From Fimbriimonadaceae bacterium (GTDB taxonomy: Bacteria; Armatimonadota; Fimbriimonadia; Fimbriimonadales; Fimbriimonadaceae): DNA of 51,562 nucleotides. The stretch lies in assembly GCA_020850835.1 (NCBI GenBank), contig JADZDX010000012.1, positions 1-51,562 of the forward strand, written 5' to 3'. The translations under genes and the position numbers were made by a program. Of this stretch, positions 7,379 to 15,740 are shown one piece after another (position 1 is the first letter of the stretch; each line of letters begins with the position of its first letter). The notes beneath the pieces were generated by a model. The model searched no databases and was not told where the DNA came from. It saw nothing but the letters and a program-made list of their open reading frames with translations.

Positions 7379-9016
7379 TTGAAACAAGTTGAAATCCTGC
7401 CTCTTGGAGGGGCCGGGGAAATTGGTCGTAATTGCACCCTAGTCACGCAAGGCGACGACATGCTGATGGTGGATTGCGGCATTTCATTCCCCGATGAAGA
7501 TATGCACGGCGTGGACGTCGTCATCCCTGATTTTTCTTTCGTCGAAGAGCATAAGGATAAGCTGCGCGGCGTCGTTTTGACCCATGCCCATGAAGATCAT
7601 GTGGGAGCCCTATCGCACTTCCTGCAGCGCGTCAATGTTCCGATTTACGCCACTCAATTCACCCATGCCATGATCCGGCCCAAGCTGGAAGAGCGCATGG
7701 ACACTCGCAATCTCAAGACCGTCACCGTCCGCCATGGAGACCTGATCCCCGCTGGTGACATGAAGTTCGAGTTCATCCGGATCACGCACTCAATACCGGA
7801 AACGAGTTGTATTGGGATTCATACCGAGCATGGTGTTGTTCTCTTCACCGCCGACTTCAAGTTTGACTTCACACCCGTAGACGGCCAACTCACCGACCTC
7901 AAGCGCCTGACTGAACTGGGCGAATCGGGCGTTGTGTGCCTCCTTAGCGATTCAACAAATATTGATCGTCCGGGGTTTGGTCCGAGTGAGCAACTCGCAA
8001 CCGAAGGATTCCGAAAGGCTTTTGCTGAGGCGTCAGGGCGAATCCTGATCACGATGTTTAGCAGCAATATCCACCGGATGCAGCAAGCGATGGATGTCGC
8101 CGCCGAAACGGGCCGCAAGGTCGCCGTTGCGGGCCGCCGTATGGAACAGACCGTGGATATCTGTACCCAACTGGGGTATATCAAACCGCCCAAAGGGGTC
8201 CGGATTCGCCTTGACCAGGCCAATGAACTACCCGAGGATCAAGTTGTCATTTTGACCACCGGTAGCCAAGGTGAGCCCATGAGCGCTCTGGTCCAAATGT
8301 CAAGAGAAGAGTATTCGCGGATGCGGGTGCGCGAAGGCGACACCATTCTCTATTCGGCGCGCCCCATTCCGGGTAACGAGGCCGCAATCTGGCAAACCAC
8401 CAACCGACTCTTCAAACTTGGTGCGGTCGTGGTCCACGACGCCAACCCGCCCATCCACGTCAGCGGCCATGCCTATCAGGATGAGATCAAGATGATGATC
8501 AACCTGACCAAGCCATTCTATTTAGCCCCCGTTCATGGCGAACCCCGACACCTGCATGCTTACTGCGAAATGGCCAAAGCCATGGGCCATGCCGAGCACC
8601 GGATGTTCAAACTTCAAGATGGCAAGAAGTTGATCATTGATGAGACGCATGCCTGGCTTGAAGACGCGACCGACGGTGCGGAACTTTGGATTGACAAGGG
8701 AGGGCACATTGTTTCGCCGCAAACGGTACGTGAACGGGTGGTCCTGTCTGACTTTGGGTTGGTGACGGCAGTGGTCAAGCTGTCTTCGACCAAGGGTTTG
8801 CTCAGCGTGTCCTTGTCGTCGAGGGGATACTCGGGTTCCGAAGTTTCGCTCGTCCGCGCCCGCGAAGCAAGCGAAGATACACTCGGAGCGATTCCGGTCA
8901 AGCAACTCTCGGAAGATGGGTTCGTGGTCGGCAAAGTCGCCGACGCGATCGGCGTTACCCTCCAACGCCAAGCCTCGCTGAGGCCGATGGTGGTTGTGGA
9001 TATCGTTCGGGTTTAG
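7379..9016 (+). CDS. rnj: Ribonuclease J
   Basis: RNase J is a metallo-beta-lactamase/beta-CASP nuclease with 5'-3' exonuclease and endonuclease activity, central to mRNA decay in bacteria of the Bacillus type. The 545-residue frame shows the zinc motif THAHEDH (His69, His71, Asp73, His74), the segment TADFKFDFTPVDG, beta-CASP motifs (LSDSTN, MFSSNIHRMQ, TTGSQGEP) and HVSGHA, then a C-terminal domain of about 100 residues. Translation starts at TTG 7379, which gives the expected N-terminus (LPLGGAGEIGRN). Confidence 0.97.
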   Translation: MKQVEILPLGGAGEIGRNCTLVTQGDDMLMVDCGISFPDEDMHGVDVVIPDFSFVEEHKDKLRGVVLTHAHEDHVGALSHFLQRVNVPIYATQFTHAMIRPKLEERMDTRNLKTVTVRHGDLIPAGDMKFEFIRITHSIPETSCIGIHTEHGVVLFTADFKFDFTPVDGQLTDLKRLTELGESGVVCLLSDSTNIDRPGFGPSEQLATEGFRKAFAEASGRILITMFSSNIHRMQQAMDVAAETGRKVAVAGRRMEQTVDICTQLGYIKPPKGVRIRLDQANELPEDQVVILTTGSQGEPMSALVQMSREEYSRMRVREGDTILYSARPIPGNEAAIWQTTNRLFKLGAVVVHDANPPIHVSGHAYQDEIKMMINLTKPFYLAPVHGEPRHLHAYCEMAKAMGHAEHRMFKLQDGKKLIIDETHAWLEDATDGAELWIDKGGHIVSPQTVRERVVLSDFGLVTAVVKLSSTKGLLSVSLSSRGYSGSEVSLVRAREASEDTLGAIPVKQLSEDGFVVGKVADAIGVTLQRQASLRPMVVVDIVRV

Positions 9017-9065
9017 GCGACACTTAGGTACCGCTTGCACGGGTTTCGGTAACTGCTCCTCTAAA

Positions 9066-9100
9066 TGCCGGTCGCCGAGTCGCAGGCGATCGCACCGGCA
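9066..9100. other. Hairpin downstream of rnj
   Basis: TGCCGGT (9066-9072) pairs with ACCGGCA (9094-9100), and CGCC/GGCG can extend the stem inside. It lies 50 bases after the rnj stop in the convergent gap 9017-9213. No T tract follows, so it is a possible mRNA 3' end or protective structure rather than a clear terminator. I see nothing else in this gap. Confidence 0.35.
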
Positions 9101-9213
9101 GGCAATTCATCCGGCCACCATCGCCATATCTGCATATCGCCGCCACATGATGAAGCCTGTCTTGGCCGTTTATTACTCATGCAAATACAACCGCCAATAG
9201 TAACTGCCCTTCT

Positions 9214-9705
9214 CTAATCAAGTACTTTCTGGCTAATAACCTTTGTCTTTGTGACGATGTACCTTGTTGTAGTTACAATGAGCGCACCAAAACCATTCTT
9301 AGCCCGAATGACCACATCTTGAGTATAGGCACCACCCTGCTCAGCACCTTGGAGTGGGCTACATTCAATGATCTGCACGGAAGCAGGATCATATGCGTAC
9401 TTCATGATGTGTTCCTCAATCGGCTTAGCAATCCCCTTCTGACCCAATGGCGGCCTTAAGTCCGGGAGATACTTCTGCGGATTTACCTTCTTGTCGTGAT
9501 CAATGTACATCCAATATCCAGTGCCACCGAATGCAAGGACGACGAAGACTAGGCAGAGCAGCATGTCTGGCGAAAGTCCACGCCGGCGCGGCTGTACTGC
9601 GACCGTTTGTTGGCTGAACTGATACCCGCACTGGCAGATTCTTGCAGTGATAACGTTGTGAGCCAGGCAATTGGGGCATACCTTTGTTCCCGTTTGCGTG
9701 TTCAT
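9214..9705 (-). CDS. Zinc-ribbon, single-pass membrane protein of unknown function
   Basis: The 163-residue product begins with a zinc ribbon (Cys10, Cys13, Cys24, Cys26), followed by an Arg-rich linker, one membrane helix (about residues 48-66) and an outward or periplasmic domain of about 95 residues with strands such as VQIIECSP and ALIVTTTRYIV. Small ribbon-plus-helix proteins of this layout are widespread and poorly understood. It is a single gene, convergent with rnj and preceded by a -10-like TAAGAT six bases before its ATG. Confidence 0.75.
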   Translation of the reverse strand: MNTQTGTKVCPNCLAHNVITARICQCGYQFSQQTVAVQPRRRGLSPDMLLCLVFVVLAFGGTGYWMYIDHDKKVNPQKYLPDLRPPLGQKGIAKPIEEHIMKYAYDPASVQIIECSPLQGAEQGGAYTQDVVIRAKNGFGALIVTTTRYIVTKTKVISQKVLD

Positions 9706-9711
9706 TGAACT

Positions 9712-9717
9712 ATCTTA
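9712..9717 (-). promoter_or_regulatory. Putative -10 box for the zinc-ribbon gene
   Basis: TAAGAT on the minus strand, six bases before the ATG at 9705. The same hexamer precedes the GyrI-like gene at nearly the same spacing. Confidence 0.4.
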
Positions 9718-9913
9718 GCAAAAAGTGAATACTTATCTGGATAACGACTTTGTGACCGGGGCTAATCTCACTGTATCTAAATCGCCGCCCATTGTGTTTG
9801 TACTCGCCACGTCATGGACGGCGCGGTTTATCCAATGGCCCTTGCTGTGCTCCATCGGGTCAGAACCCTAGTACCTTTCACTCCTTCGCACTTCGAGGGA
9901 GATGGGTGAGTGG

Positions 9914-9919
9914 TATCCT
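9914..9919 (+). promoter_or_regulatory. Putative -10 box for tRNA-Leu
   Basis: TATCCT lies 12 bases before the mature 5' end of the tRNA, a spacing that would give a precursor leader of a few bases. The -35 region is not recognisable. The rest of 9706-9913 shows no gene. Confidence 0.35.
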
Positions 9920-9931
9920 ACATGTCCGTTT

Positions 9932-10017
9932 GCCGGGGTGGCGGAATGGTAGACGCGGCGGTCTCAAACACCGTTGAGCTCAAACTCATGAGGGTTCGAG
10001 TCCCTCCCCCGGCACCA
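9932..10017 (+). tRNA. tRNA-Leu (anticodon CAA), CCA encoded
   Basis: The 86-base sequence folds as a class II tRNA. Acceptor GCCGGGG pairs with CCCCGGC; the anticodon stem GCGGT/ACCGT encloses CTCAAAC with anticodon CAA; a long variable arm (TGAG...CTCA) is present as expected for leucine; the T arm is GAGGG-TTCGAGT-CCCTC. The discriminator A and CCA are encoded (10014-10017). It reads TTG codons, which this genome also uses as start codons. Confidence 0.97.
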
Positions 10018-10089
10018 ATGTAGCCTTATCGAGGGACGAAGTTCGGAGTTATGGTTTGGGGTTCGGGTGGCCATGTTCGCTCAGTATCA

Positions 10090-12651
10090 TCACTCCGAAC
10101 TAACTTCCAATTCCTTCTTCCATTCCCCGAGCAACGCAATAGCTTGTAGGGGAGTCAGGTCGTCCACATCCAACGCCTTGATTCTCTTCACGACCGGGGG
10201 ATCTTCCACTTCGAATAGCGTGAGTTGGAGCCCCCTCACATTGGGCGCAGGGTTCGCGGCGGGTTCCGCCAGCTCAAGACCTTCGAGGATTTCACTCGCC
10301 CTAGCCAATACGCTCTTCGGAACTCCAGCTTTTCGCGCTACGTGGATACCGTAGGAGCGGTCCGTTCCGCCGGGTAGGACCTTGTGTGTCCAAACAATGT
10401 CATCGCCTACCTCCTTGACACTCACTCGGTAATTCACCACGCCAGGTAGTTGGTCTGCGAGCACATTAAGTTGGTGATAGTGAGTCGCGAACATTGTCTT
10501 ACAGCCAATCTCGCTCAGCCGCTCTAGCATTGCCCAAGCGATGGCTAGCCCGTCAAATGTAGAAGTACCTCGGCCAACTTCATCCAGGACGACCAGCGAA
10601 CGCTCTGACGCATGATTGAGAATGTAAGCGCTCTCAGTCATCTCGACCATGAAGGTGGACTGGCCCAACGCGATTTCATCCTTAGCCCCAATTCTCGCGA
10701 AGATGCGATCGCAAATACCAATTCTGGCCTTACTGGCCGGTACGAACGATCCGATCTGGGCGAGGAGGGCAATGGTCGCGACTTGGCGCAAATAGGTTGA
10801 TTTACCGCTCATGTTGGGGCCCGTGAGCACCATCAGTCTCGTGCCTTCGTCAAATTGGGTGTCATTGGGTACGAAGTTGGGCGCATTGGCTTCCACAACA
10901 GGGTGACGACCCGTTCCAACTTCAAGAATATTGTCTTCGACAACTTCTGGACGTCGGTAATCACGGCTTACGGCGACCTCGGCCAGGCTAGCCAGCACAT
11001 CTAACTCCGCCAGCGCGCGAGCCGTTTGGAGCAAGGACGCCGAGTGCTCGCCCACCCGCACTCGTAATCTAGTAAATAGTTCCGCCTCCAGGGTCTGCGC
11101 CTTATCGCCCGCTCCTAGGACCGCGTTTTCATGCTCCTTCAGTTCGGCTGTAATATATCGTTCGGTGTTTGCTGTCGTCTGCTTCCGGATGTACCCGGGC
11201 GGCACTTTTTCTTGGTGAATCTTGCTAACTTCTAGGTAATAGCCAAAGACATTGTTGTATCCCACCTTTAGCCCAGCGATACCGGTTCGCTCACGCTCGG
11301 AAACCTCCAGATCAGCGATGAACTTTCGACCGTTCTTACCAATGTCACGGAGCTTATCAAGCTCCGGGTCATAGCCCGGTTTGATGATGCCACCGTCGCG
11401 AATCGAATGTGGCGGATCCGCCATGATTGCTTCCTCGAGGAGCATCGCAAGCTCCGCGTGGTCTCCGATCATGGCTTTCAGCTCTGCCACGCGGCCCATA
11501 TCCACCTTGCTGAGAGGCGGCTCAAGCGCCGGCAGTGCCGCCAGGGTCGCTCGCATGGCAGCAAGGTCCCGTGGCCCTGCGATGCCCGTGGCACAACGGC
11601 TCACCAACCGTTCGAGATCGCTCAACCTGGCCAAAGCGTCGCGTAAATCCGAACGATGCAGCCCGGCCTTAACCAACCGCTCTACGGCATCATGACGTGA
11701 AACAATGGTGCGGCAGTCCAGAAGGGGTTGTTCAATCCAACGCCGAAGCATCCGGGCCCCCAGCACAGTGACCGTCATGTCAAGGACACTCAGGAGCGTG
11801 AACCGCTTACTCCCATCGCTAAGATTTGTCGTAAGCTCTAGGGCGCGGCGAGTTGATGGGTCAAGCCCCATGAAACTATCCACTGAGTAGCTCGCGAGGC
11901 TCTCCACATGCCCGAGCGCGAGCCCGTTTTGGGCGGCATAGTTGAGCACCATGGCGGCGGCCGCCCACGCACTTGGGCTATCGCTCAGCCCGAAGCCGTC
12001 CATAGACGAGACCTTAAATTGATCTTGTAGCGTACGAAGAGCCCGGCGAGCGTCGAATTCTGGCCACTCGGTCGCAGCAATCCCAAGCTCAGCAACGGGC
12101 AAATCGGAAAGACTACTTGCGTGAAGCAACTCGGACGGGCGTAACCGACCCAACTCCTGCCACACAATGGAATGCAAGTCATGGCCGGCGACTTCTGTGA
12201 CGAGGAATTCGCCGGTGGATGGATCCAGCGTAGCAAGTCCGGCTCGATCACCAACTAGGCACAAGGCCGAGAGGTAATTATTTGCCCCCGGGTAGAGCAT
12301 GGAATCCTCCACTACCGTACCGGCTGTAAGGACACGTGTCACAGCGCGGCGGACAAGGCCCTTGGCCATCTTGGGATCTTCGACTTGGTCACATAAGGCA
12401 ACCTTGAAGCCCGCTTGGACTAACCGGGCCAAGTATTTTTCGATCGAATGAAATGGGACGCCCGCCATGGGGATGCGCCCATTTTCTCCATCCTCGCGGC
12501 CCGTAAGCGTGATCTGCAGGGCCTCAGAGGCAAGGGTTGCGTCCTCCCCATAAAACTCATAAAAGTCCCCCACCCGCATCGCCATCAGCACGCCCGGATG
12601 GGCGTCCTTCGCTTGGAAGTATTGCTGCAACATGGGGGTGCGGGCCTTCAT
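10090..12651 (-). CDS. mutS: DNA mismatch repair protein MutS
   Basis: MutS recognises mismatches and small loops. The 853-residue frame has the mismatch-binding N-terminus with GDFYEFY near residue 30, the connector and clamp domains, and the C-terminal ATPase with Walker A TGPNMSGKST (about residues 607-616), Walker B LVVLDEVGRGTSTFDG and the ATHYHQL signature. Length is that of the MutS1 family. It stands alone, convergent with tRNA-Leu; mutL is not in the window. A TACAAT box (12663-12668) lies 11 bases before the ATG. Confidence 0.98.
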   Translation of the reverse strand: MKARTPMLQQYFQAKDAHPGVLMAMRVGDFYEFYGEDATLASEALQITLTGREDGENGRIPMAGVPFHSIEKYLARLVQAGFKVALCDQVEDPKMAKGLVRRAVTRVLTAGTVVEDSMLYPGANNYLSALCLVGDRAGLATLDPSTGEFLVTEVAGHDLHSIVWQELGRLRPSELLHASSLSDLPVAELGIAATEWPEFDARRALRTLQDQFKVSSMDGFGLSDSPSAWAAAAMVLNYAAQNGLALGHVESLASYSVDSFMGLDPSTRRALELTTNLSDGSKRFTLLSVLDMTVTVLGARMLRRWIEQPLLDCRTIVSRHDAVERLVKAGLHRSDLRDALARLSDLERLVSRCATGIAGPRDLAAMRATLAALPALEPPLSKVDMGRVAELKAMIGDHAELAMLLEEAIMADPPHSIRDGGIIKPGYDPELDKLRDIGKNGRKFIADLEVSERERTGIAGLKVGYNNVFGYYLEVSKIHQEKVPPGYIRKQTTANTERYITAELKEHENAVLGAGDKAQTLEAELFTRLRVRVGEHSASLLQTARALAELDVLASLAEVAVSRDYRRPEVVEDNILEVGTGRHPVVEANAPNFVPNDTQFDEGTRLMVLTGPNMSGKSTYLRQVATIALLAQIGSFVPASKARIGICDRIFARIGAKDEIALGQSTFMVEMTESAYILNHASERSLVVLDEVGRGTSTFDGLAIAWAMLERLSEIGCKTMFATHYHQLNVLADQLPGVVNYRVSVKEVGDDIVWTHKVLPGGTDRSYGIHVARKAGVPKSVLARASEILEGLELAEPAANPAPNVRGLQLTLFEVEDPPVVKRIKALDVDDLTPLQAIALLGEWKKELEVSSE

Positions 12652-12662
12652 TCAGGAACATT

Positions 12663-12668
12663 ATTGTA
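12663..12668 (-). promoter_or_regulatory. Putative -10 box for mutS
   Basis: TACAAT on the minus strand, 11 bases before the mutS ATG at 12651. A transcript from here would have a leader of only a few bases. Confidence 0.4.
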
Positions 12669-12744
12669 GCGAACTTGTTTGGTCTAGGATGCTGTTGATC
12701 TTGCTGGCGCGTCCCCTAAAAGGATTGGGTAGAGTTGGGTGACA

Positions 12745-12960
12745 ATGAAGAAGTCTGATCAGGTTCCCGCTACTCTGATCTTGGCGATTGTTGCCGGGAT
12801 TGCGGTTACTGGGTGCTCAGGAACACGCCGCGAATGCCACGATGCAACGGGAAAAGTACTTCCTGGTACTGACTGCTCCAGCGGGCGAGCGGGGGCGAGA
12901 TGGGTTAACGTCCGCACGGGCGGCTTTGGTGGCAGTAGCGGATTTTCTTCATCCAGCTAA
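12745..12960 (+). CDS. Tiny predicted lipoprotein coupled to a GspS-like gene
   Basis: About 71 residues: a hydrophobic leader, lipobox IAVTGC (Cys24), and a short mature part rich in Gly and Ser ending in TGGFGGSSGFSSSS. The stop overlaps the start of the next gene (TAATG). In E. coli the lipoprotein YgiB precedes the GspS-like gene ygiC, and the YgiB tail also carries a GGFG segment; this may be a shortened counterpart, but the similarity is too small to prove it. GTG at 12739 is an alternative start. Confidence 0.6.
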   Translation: MKKSDQVPATLILAIVAGIAVTGCSGTRRECHDATGKVLPGTDCSSGRAGARWVNVRTGGFGGSSGFSSSS

Positions 12961-14096
12961 TGAGGCGAGAACGCCAAGAGTCCCGCCCAGACTATCGTGA
13001 GAAGATAGAGAAACTGGGGCTCTCATTCCACACTGTTGACGAACTTCCCTACTGGAACGAGACAGCTGCCTATCAGTTTGAGCGAGACGAGATTGATACG
13101 CTGGAAGCGGCCACCAATACTCTCCACGAGTTGTGTCTCGCGGCGGTTGAACAGGTCATTAAGAATCAGGAGTTTGGGCGCCTCGGCATCCCGAAGCAAG
13201 CATGGCCGGTTATCACCAAAGCTTGGAATGATGACCCCCCGGCGATTTATGGCCGCTTTGACCTAGTCTTCGACGGGGATTCACCACCGAAGTTGCTTGA
13301 GTACAATGCCGATACCCCGACCTCGCTCCTGGAAGCAGCCGTAATCCAATGGTATTGGCTCCAGGAAACCTATCCGGAGCGTGACCAGTTCAATTCTATT
13401 TGGGAGGGTCTAGTGATCAAGTGGCGCGCCCTCAAGGGGGAAGGCTTCATGCCCTCCAACTTGGTGCATTTTGCGTGTGTTGACTTCCCAGAAGACCTCA
13501 TGACCACGGCAGTGCTCATGGATACTGCGCATGAGGCTGGGCTAGAAGTACAGCTCAATTGGATGCAAGAAGTTGGGTGGAATGAGGACACCAAGAGCTT
13601 TGTTGACCCGGAACAAAGGGTGATCGAGACCCTTTTCAAGCTGTACCCATGGGAGGTCATGATCAGCGAAGAGTTTGGACCGTTTGCCCTTCAGACCTAT
13701 TCAAAATTGAATTGGATAGAACCCATCTGGAAGCTGGTCATGGCCAATAAAGGCATCTTGGCCATCCTATGGGAGATGTTCCCAGATCATCCAAATCTCC
13801 TTCCGACCTTCCTAGATGGGCCGCGCACGCTGGAGTCCTATGTTAAGAAGCCATTCTTTGGCCGAGAGGGCGCGAACGTTTCGCTACACGGAACCAACCA
13901 AGACACGGCCATTGGTGGCGAGTACGAGGCCGGCCCTTATGCCTACCAAGCATACTGCCCTTTGCCGAACTTCGAAGGAAACCACGCGATCATTGGCTCT
14001 TGGGTCATTGACTCGGAAGCTCGGGGTATTGGAATCCGCGAATCGGATGGGCCGATTACGCAAAACTTGGCCCGATTCGTCCCCCACTATTTTTGA
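12960..14096 (+). CDS. Glutathionylspermidine synthase-like ATP-grasp protein (YgiC/YjfC type)
   Basis: The 378-residue protein matches the synthetase half of glutathionylspermidine synthase: PPAIYGRFDLVFDG, PKLLEYNADTPTSLLEA, the ATP-binding KPFFGREGANV and the C-terminal GIRESDGPITQN. It has no amidase domain, so it is of the YgiC/YjfC type, which are ATP-grasp ligases whose natural substrates are not established. Glutathione or spermidine should therefore not be assumed. It is translationally coupled to the lipoprotein gene before it. Confidence 0.9.
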   Translation: MRRERQESRPDYREKIEKLGLSFHTVDELPYWNETAAYQFERDEIDTLEAATNTLHELCLAAVEQVIKNQEFGRLGIPKQAWPVITKAWNDDPPAIYGRFDLVFDGDSPPKLLEYNADTPTSLLEAAVIQWYWLQETYPERDQFNSIWEGLVIKWRALKGEGFMPSNLVHFACVDFPEDLMTTAVLMDTAHEAGLEVQLNWMQEVGWNEDTKSFVDPEQRVIETLFKLYPWEVMISEEFGPFALQTYSKLNWIEPIWKLVMANKGILAILWEMFPDHPNLLPTFLDGPRTLESYVKKPFFGREGANVSLHGTNQDTAIGGEYEAGPYAYQAYCPLPNFEGNHAIIGSWVIDSEARGIGIRESDGPITQNLARFVPHYF

Positions 14097-14104
14097 TCAT
14101 GAGC

Positions 14105-14110
14105 TAAGAT
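14105..14110 (+). promoter_or_regulatory. Putative -10 box for the GyrI-like gene
   Basis: TAAGAT ends seven bases before the GTG at 14118, with no ribosome binding site between. Confidence 0.4.
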
Positions 14111-14117
14111 TGCAAAT

Positions 14118-14585
14118 GTGAACGTTCAGATCATCCAATCCAATCCCATTCCAGTCATTATGCTGGCGCACGTCGGGCCCTATGAGCAGTTGAGTGCGAA
14201 GTTTGATCAGCTATGGGGTTGGGTCACGAGCCAGAATGTCCCAGCGCAACGCACCATCGGGATCTATTGGGACAACCCCGAGGTAACACCTGCAAACCAG
14301 CTACGCTCGGCGGCTTGCGTTGAAGTCCCAGCTGGCTTTGCCTTGGGTGATAAGGCAGGCCTCCCCCTTGAAGTTCAGCACATTGCCGGCGGAGAATATG
14401 CGACGACGCGTTACGTCGGGCCATACGAGGCAATGGAACCGGTGTGGGCCCAATTTACGGATCATATTCTAAATACTCTGGGCCGCAAGATCAGCGATAA
14501 CCCCGCATTTGAGGTTTACGTGAATGACCCTAGCGACACTCCAGCAAGCCAACTGATTACCGACCTGTACATGCCCTTGGCGTAA
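14118..14585 (+). CDS. GyrI-like effector-binding domain protein
   Basis: The 155-residue product is a stand-alone GyrI-like/AraC effector-binding domain: PIPVIMLAHVGPYEQL at the start, GIYWDNP in the middle, and GGEYATTRYVGPYEAM followed by a C-terminal FEVYVNDP. Such proteins (SbmC/Rob C-terminal type) bind small, often hydrophobic cationic molecules and some hydrolyse drugs. No DNA-binding domain is attached. GTG start; the last base overlaps the next ATG by one. Confidence 0.88.
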   Translation: MNVQIIQSNPIPVIMLAHVGPYEQLSAKFDQLWGWVTSQNVPAQRTIGIYWDNPEVTPANQLRSAACVEVPAGFALGDKAGLPLEVQHIAGGEYATTRYVGPYEAMEPVWAQFTDHILNTLGRKISDNPAFEVYVNDPSDTPASQLITDLYMPLA

Positions 14586-15655
14586 TGCAGGTCGTCACCC
14601 CCTGGATCTATAGCAAGAAGTTTGATTCGCTAGCGATAATCGGCCCACCGGTCTTCGTAACGCTGATTGTCTTAGTCTTTGGTCAACAGATTGCGGCCGT
14701 TGAAGACGCTCCGCTTTGGCTCTGGGTATTTCTGGTCCTTGGAATTGATGTTGCCCACGTCTACAGTTCCCTCTTTCGCACCTACTTTGACAATGAGGAG
14801 TTTCAACGACGCCGAACGCTGTATACGATCGCACCCATCTTGTCTTGGGTAGCGGGCGTTCTAGTTTATGCGTTGGGAGGCCCGGGCATGTTTTGGGGAG
14901 TGGTAACTTATTTTGCCATCTATCACTTTGTTCGGCAGCAGTATGGATTCTTCATGCTGTATCGTCGTGGAGAGCCCGTGGGCGGGTTTGGGTATCGCCT
15001 TGATCAGGTAACGATCTATTTGACCACGATTTACCCTCTCGTCTACTGGCACACCTATCCGCGCAATTTTCAATGGTTTAGTAACTTCGATATCCTCCAG
15101 ATTCCGTCCACATTTCCTGAACTGATTTGCCGGTGTATCTATATCTCGGCGCTCATCTTGTTCTCGGCTAAGGAGGTCCACCGGTGGGTGAAGACAGGCG
15201 AGTTCAACCTCGGAAAAGTGGCCCTGCTTTTTGCCACGGCCGCGGCCTGGAGTACAGGAATCATCCTGTTCAACGGGAACGTCACCTTCATGCTGATCAA
15301 CATCGTTTCGCACGGTGTGCCGTACATTGCCCTTATTTGGATCTATCAGTATCGAAAGAAGGCCAACCACGCCAATTCCAAGAATGGCTTCCTGCGCTTC
15401 TTCCAATTGAAGTTTGTTCCTTTGTATATATTGGCCCTCGTCGCACTAGCCACCTTTGAGGAAGGCATTTGGGACTGGCTTGTCTGGAAGGAGCACAGCG
15501 AACTTTTTGGCAATGTATCTTGGACGCTCCCGACCGCGGCGCTGACCATCCTGGTGCCCCTACTCACCATGCCGCAAGTGACCCACTACGTGCTCGACGC
15601 CTTCATCTGGAGGGTGAACAAGAAGGGCAAGGAAATCCGGGCCGTCATTGGTTGA
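14585..15655 (+). CDS. Polytopic membrane protein with conserved-looking intramembrane histidines
   Basis: The 356-residue protein has about eight hydrophobic helices. Histidines sit inside or at the ends of these helices: His58 (IDVAHVYSS), His114 (AIYHFVRQQYGF), His243 (NIVSHGVPYIAL) and His334 (PQVTHYVLDAF). A similar design, metal-binding histidines from several helices, is known in Brp/Blh carotene dioxygenases, but the local motifs do not let me claim membership. It overlaps the GyrI-like stop by one base. Function unknown. Confidence 0.8.
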   Translation: MQVVTPWIYSKKFDSLAIIGPPVFVTLIVLVFGQQIAAVEDAPLWLWVFLVLGIDVAHVYSSLFRTYFDNEEFQRRRTLYTIAPILSWVAGVLVYALGGPGMFWGVVTYFAIYHFVRQQYGFFMLYRRGEPVGGFGYRLDQVTIYLTTIYPLVYWHTYPRNFQWFSNFDILQIPSTFPELICRCIYISALILFSAKEVHRWVKTGEFNLGKVALLFATAAAWSTGIILFNGNVTFMLINIVSHGVPYIALIWIYQYRKKANHANSKNGFLRFFQLKFVPLYILALVALATFEEGIWDWLVWKEHSELFGNVSWTLPTAALTILVPLLTMPQVTHYVLDAFIWRVNKKGKEIRAVIG

Positions 15656-15740
15656 GGGCCAAAAAAGGAACTCTTGCCCCCCTGGACCCGGTAACCATGG
15701 CAGGCGAGAACCGTCTACACTAGTCAGGAGGATTTCACAC

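Noticed and set aside
9792-9977. 61-codon plus-strand frame before and into tRNA-Leu
   Set aside because: It runs through the tRNA gene, and its product is compositionally unlike neighbouring proteins.
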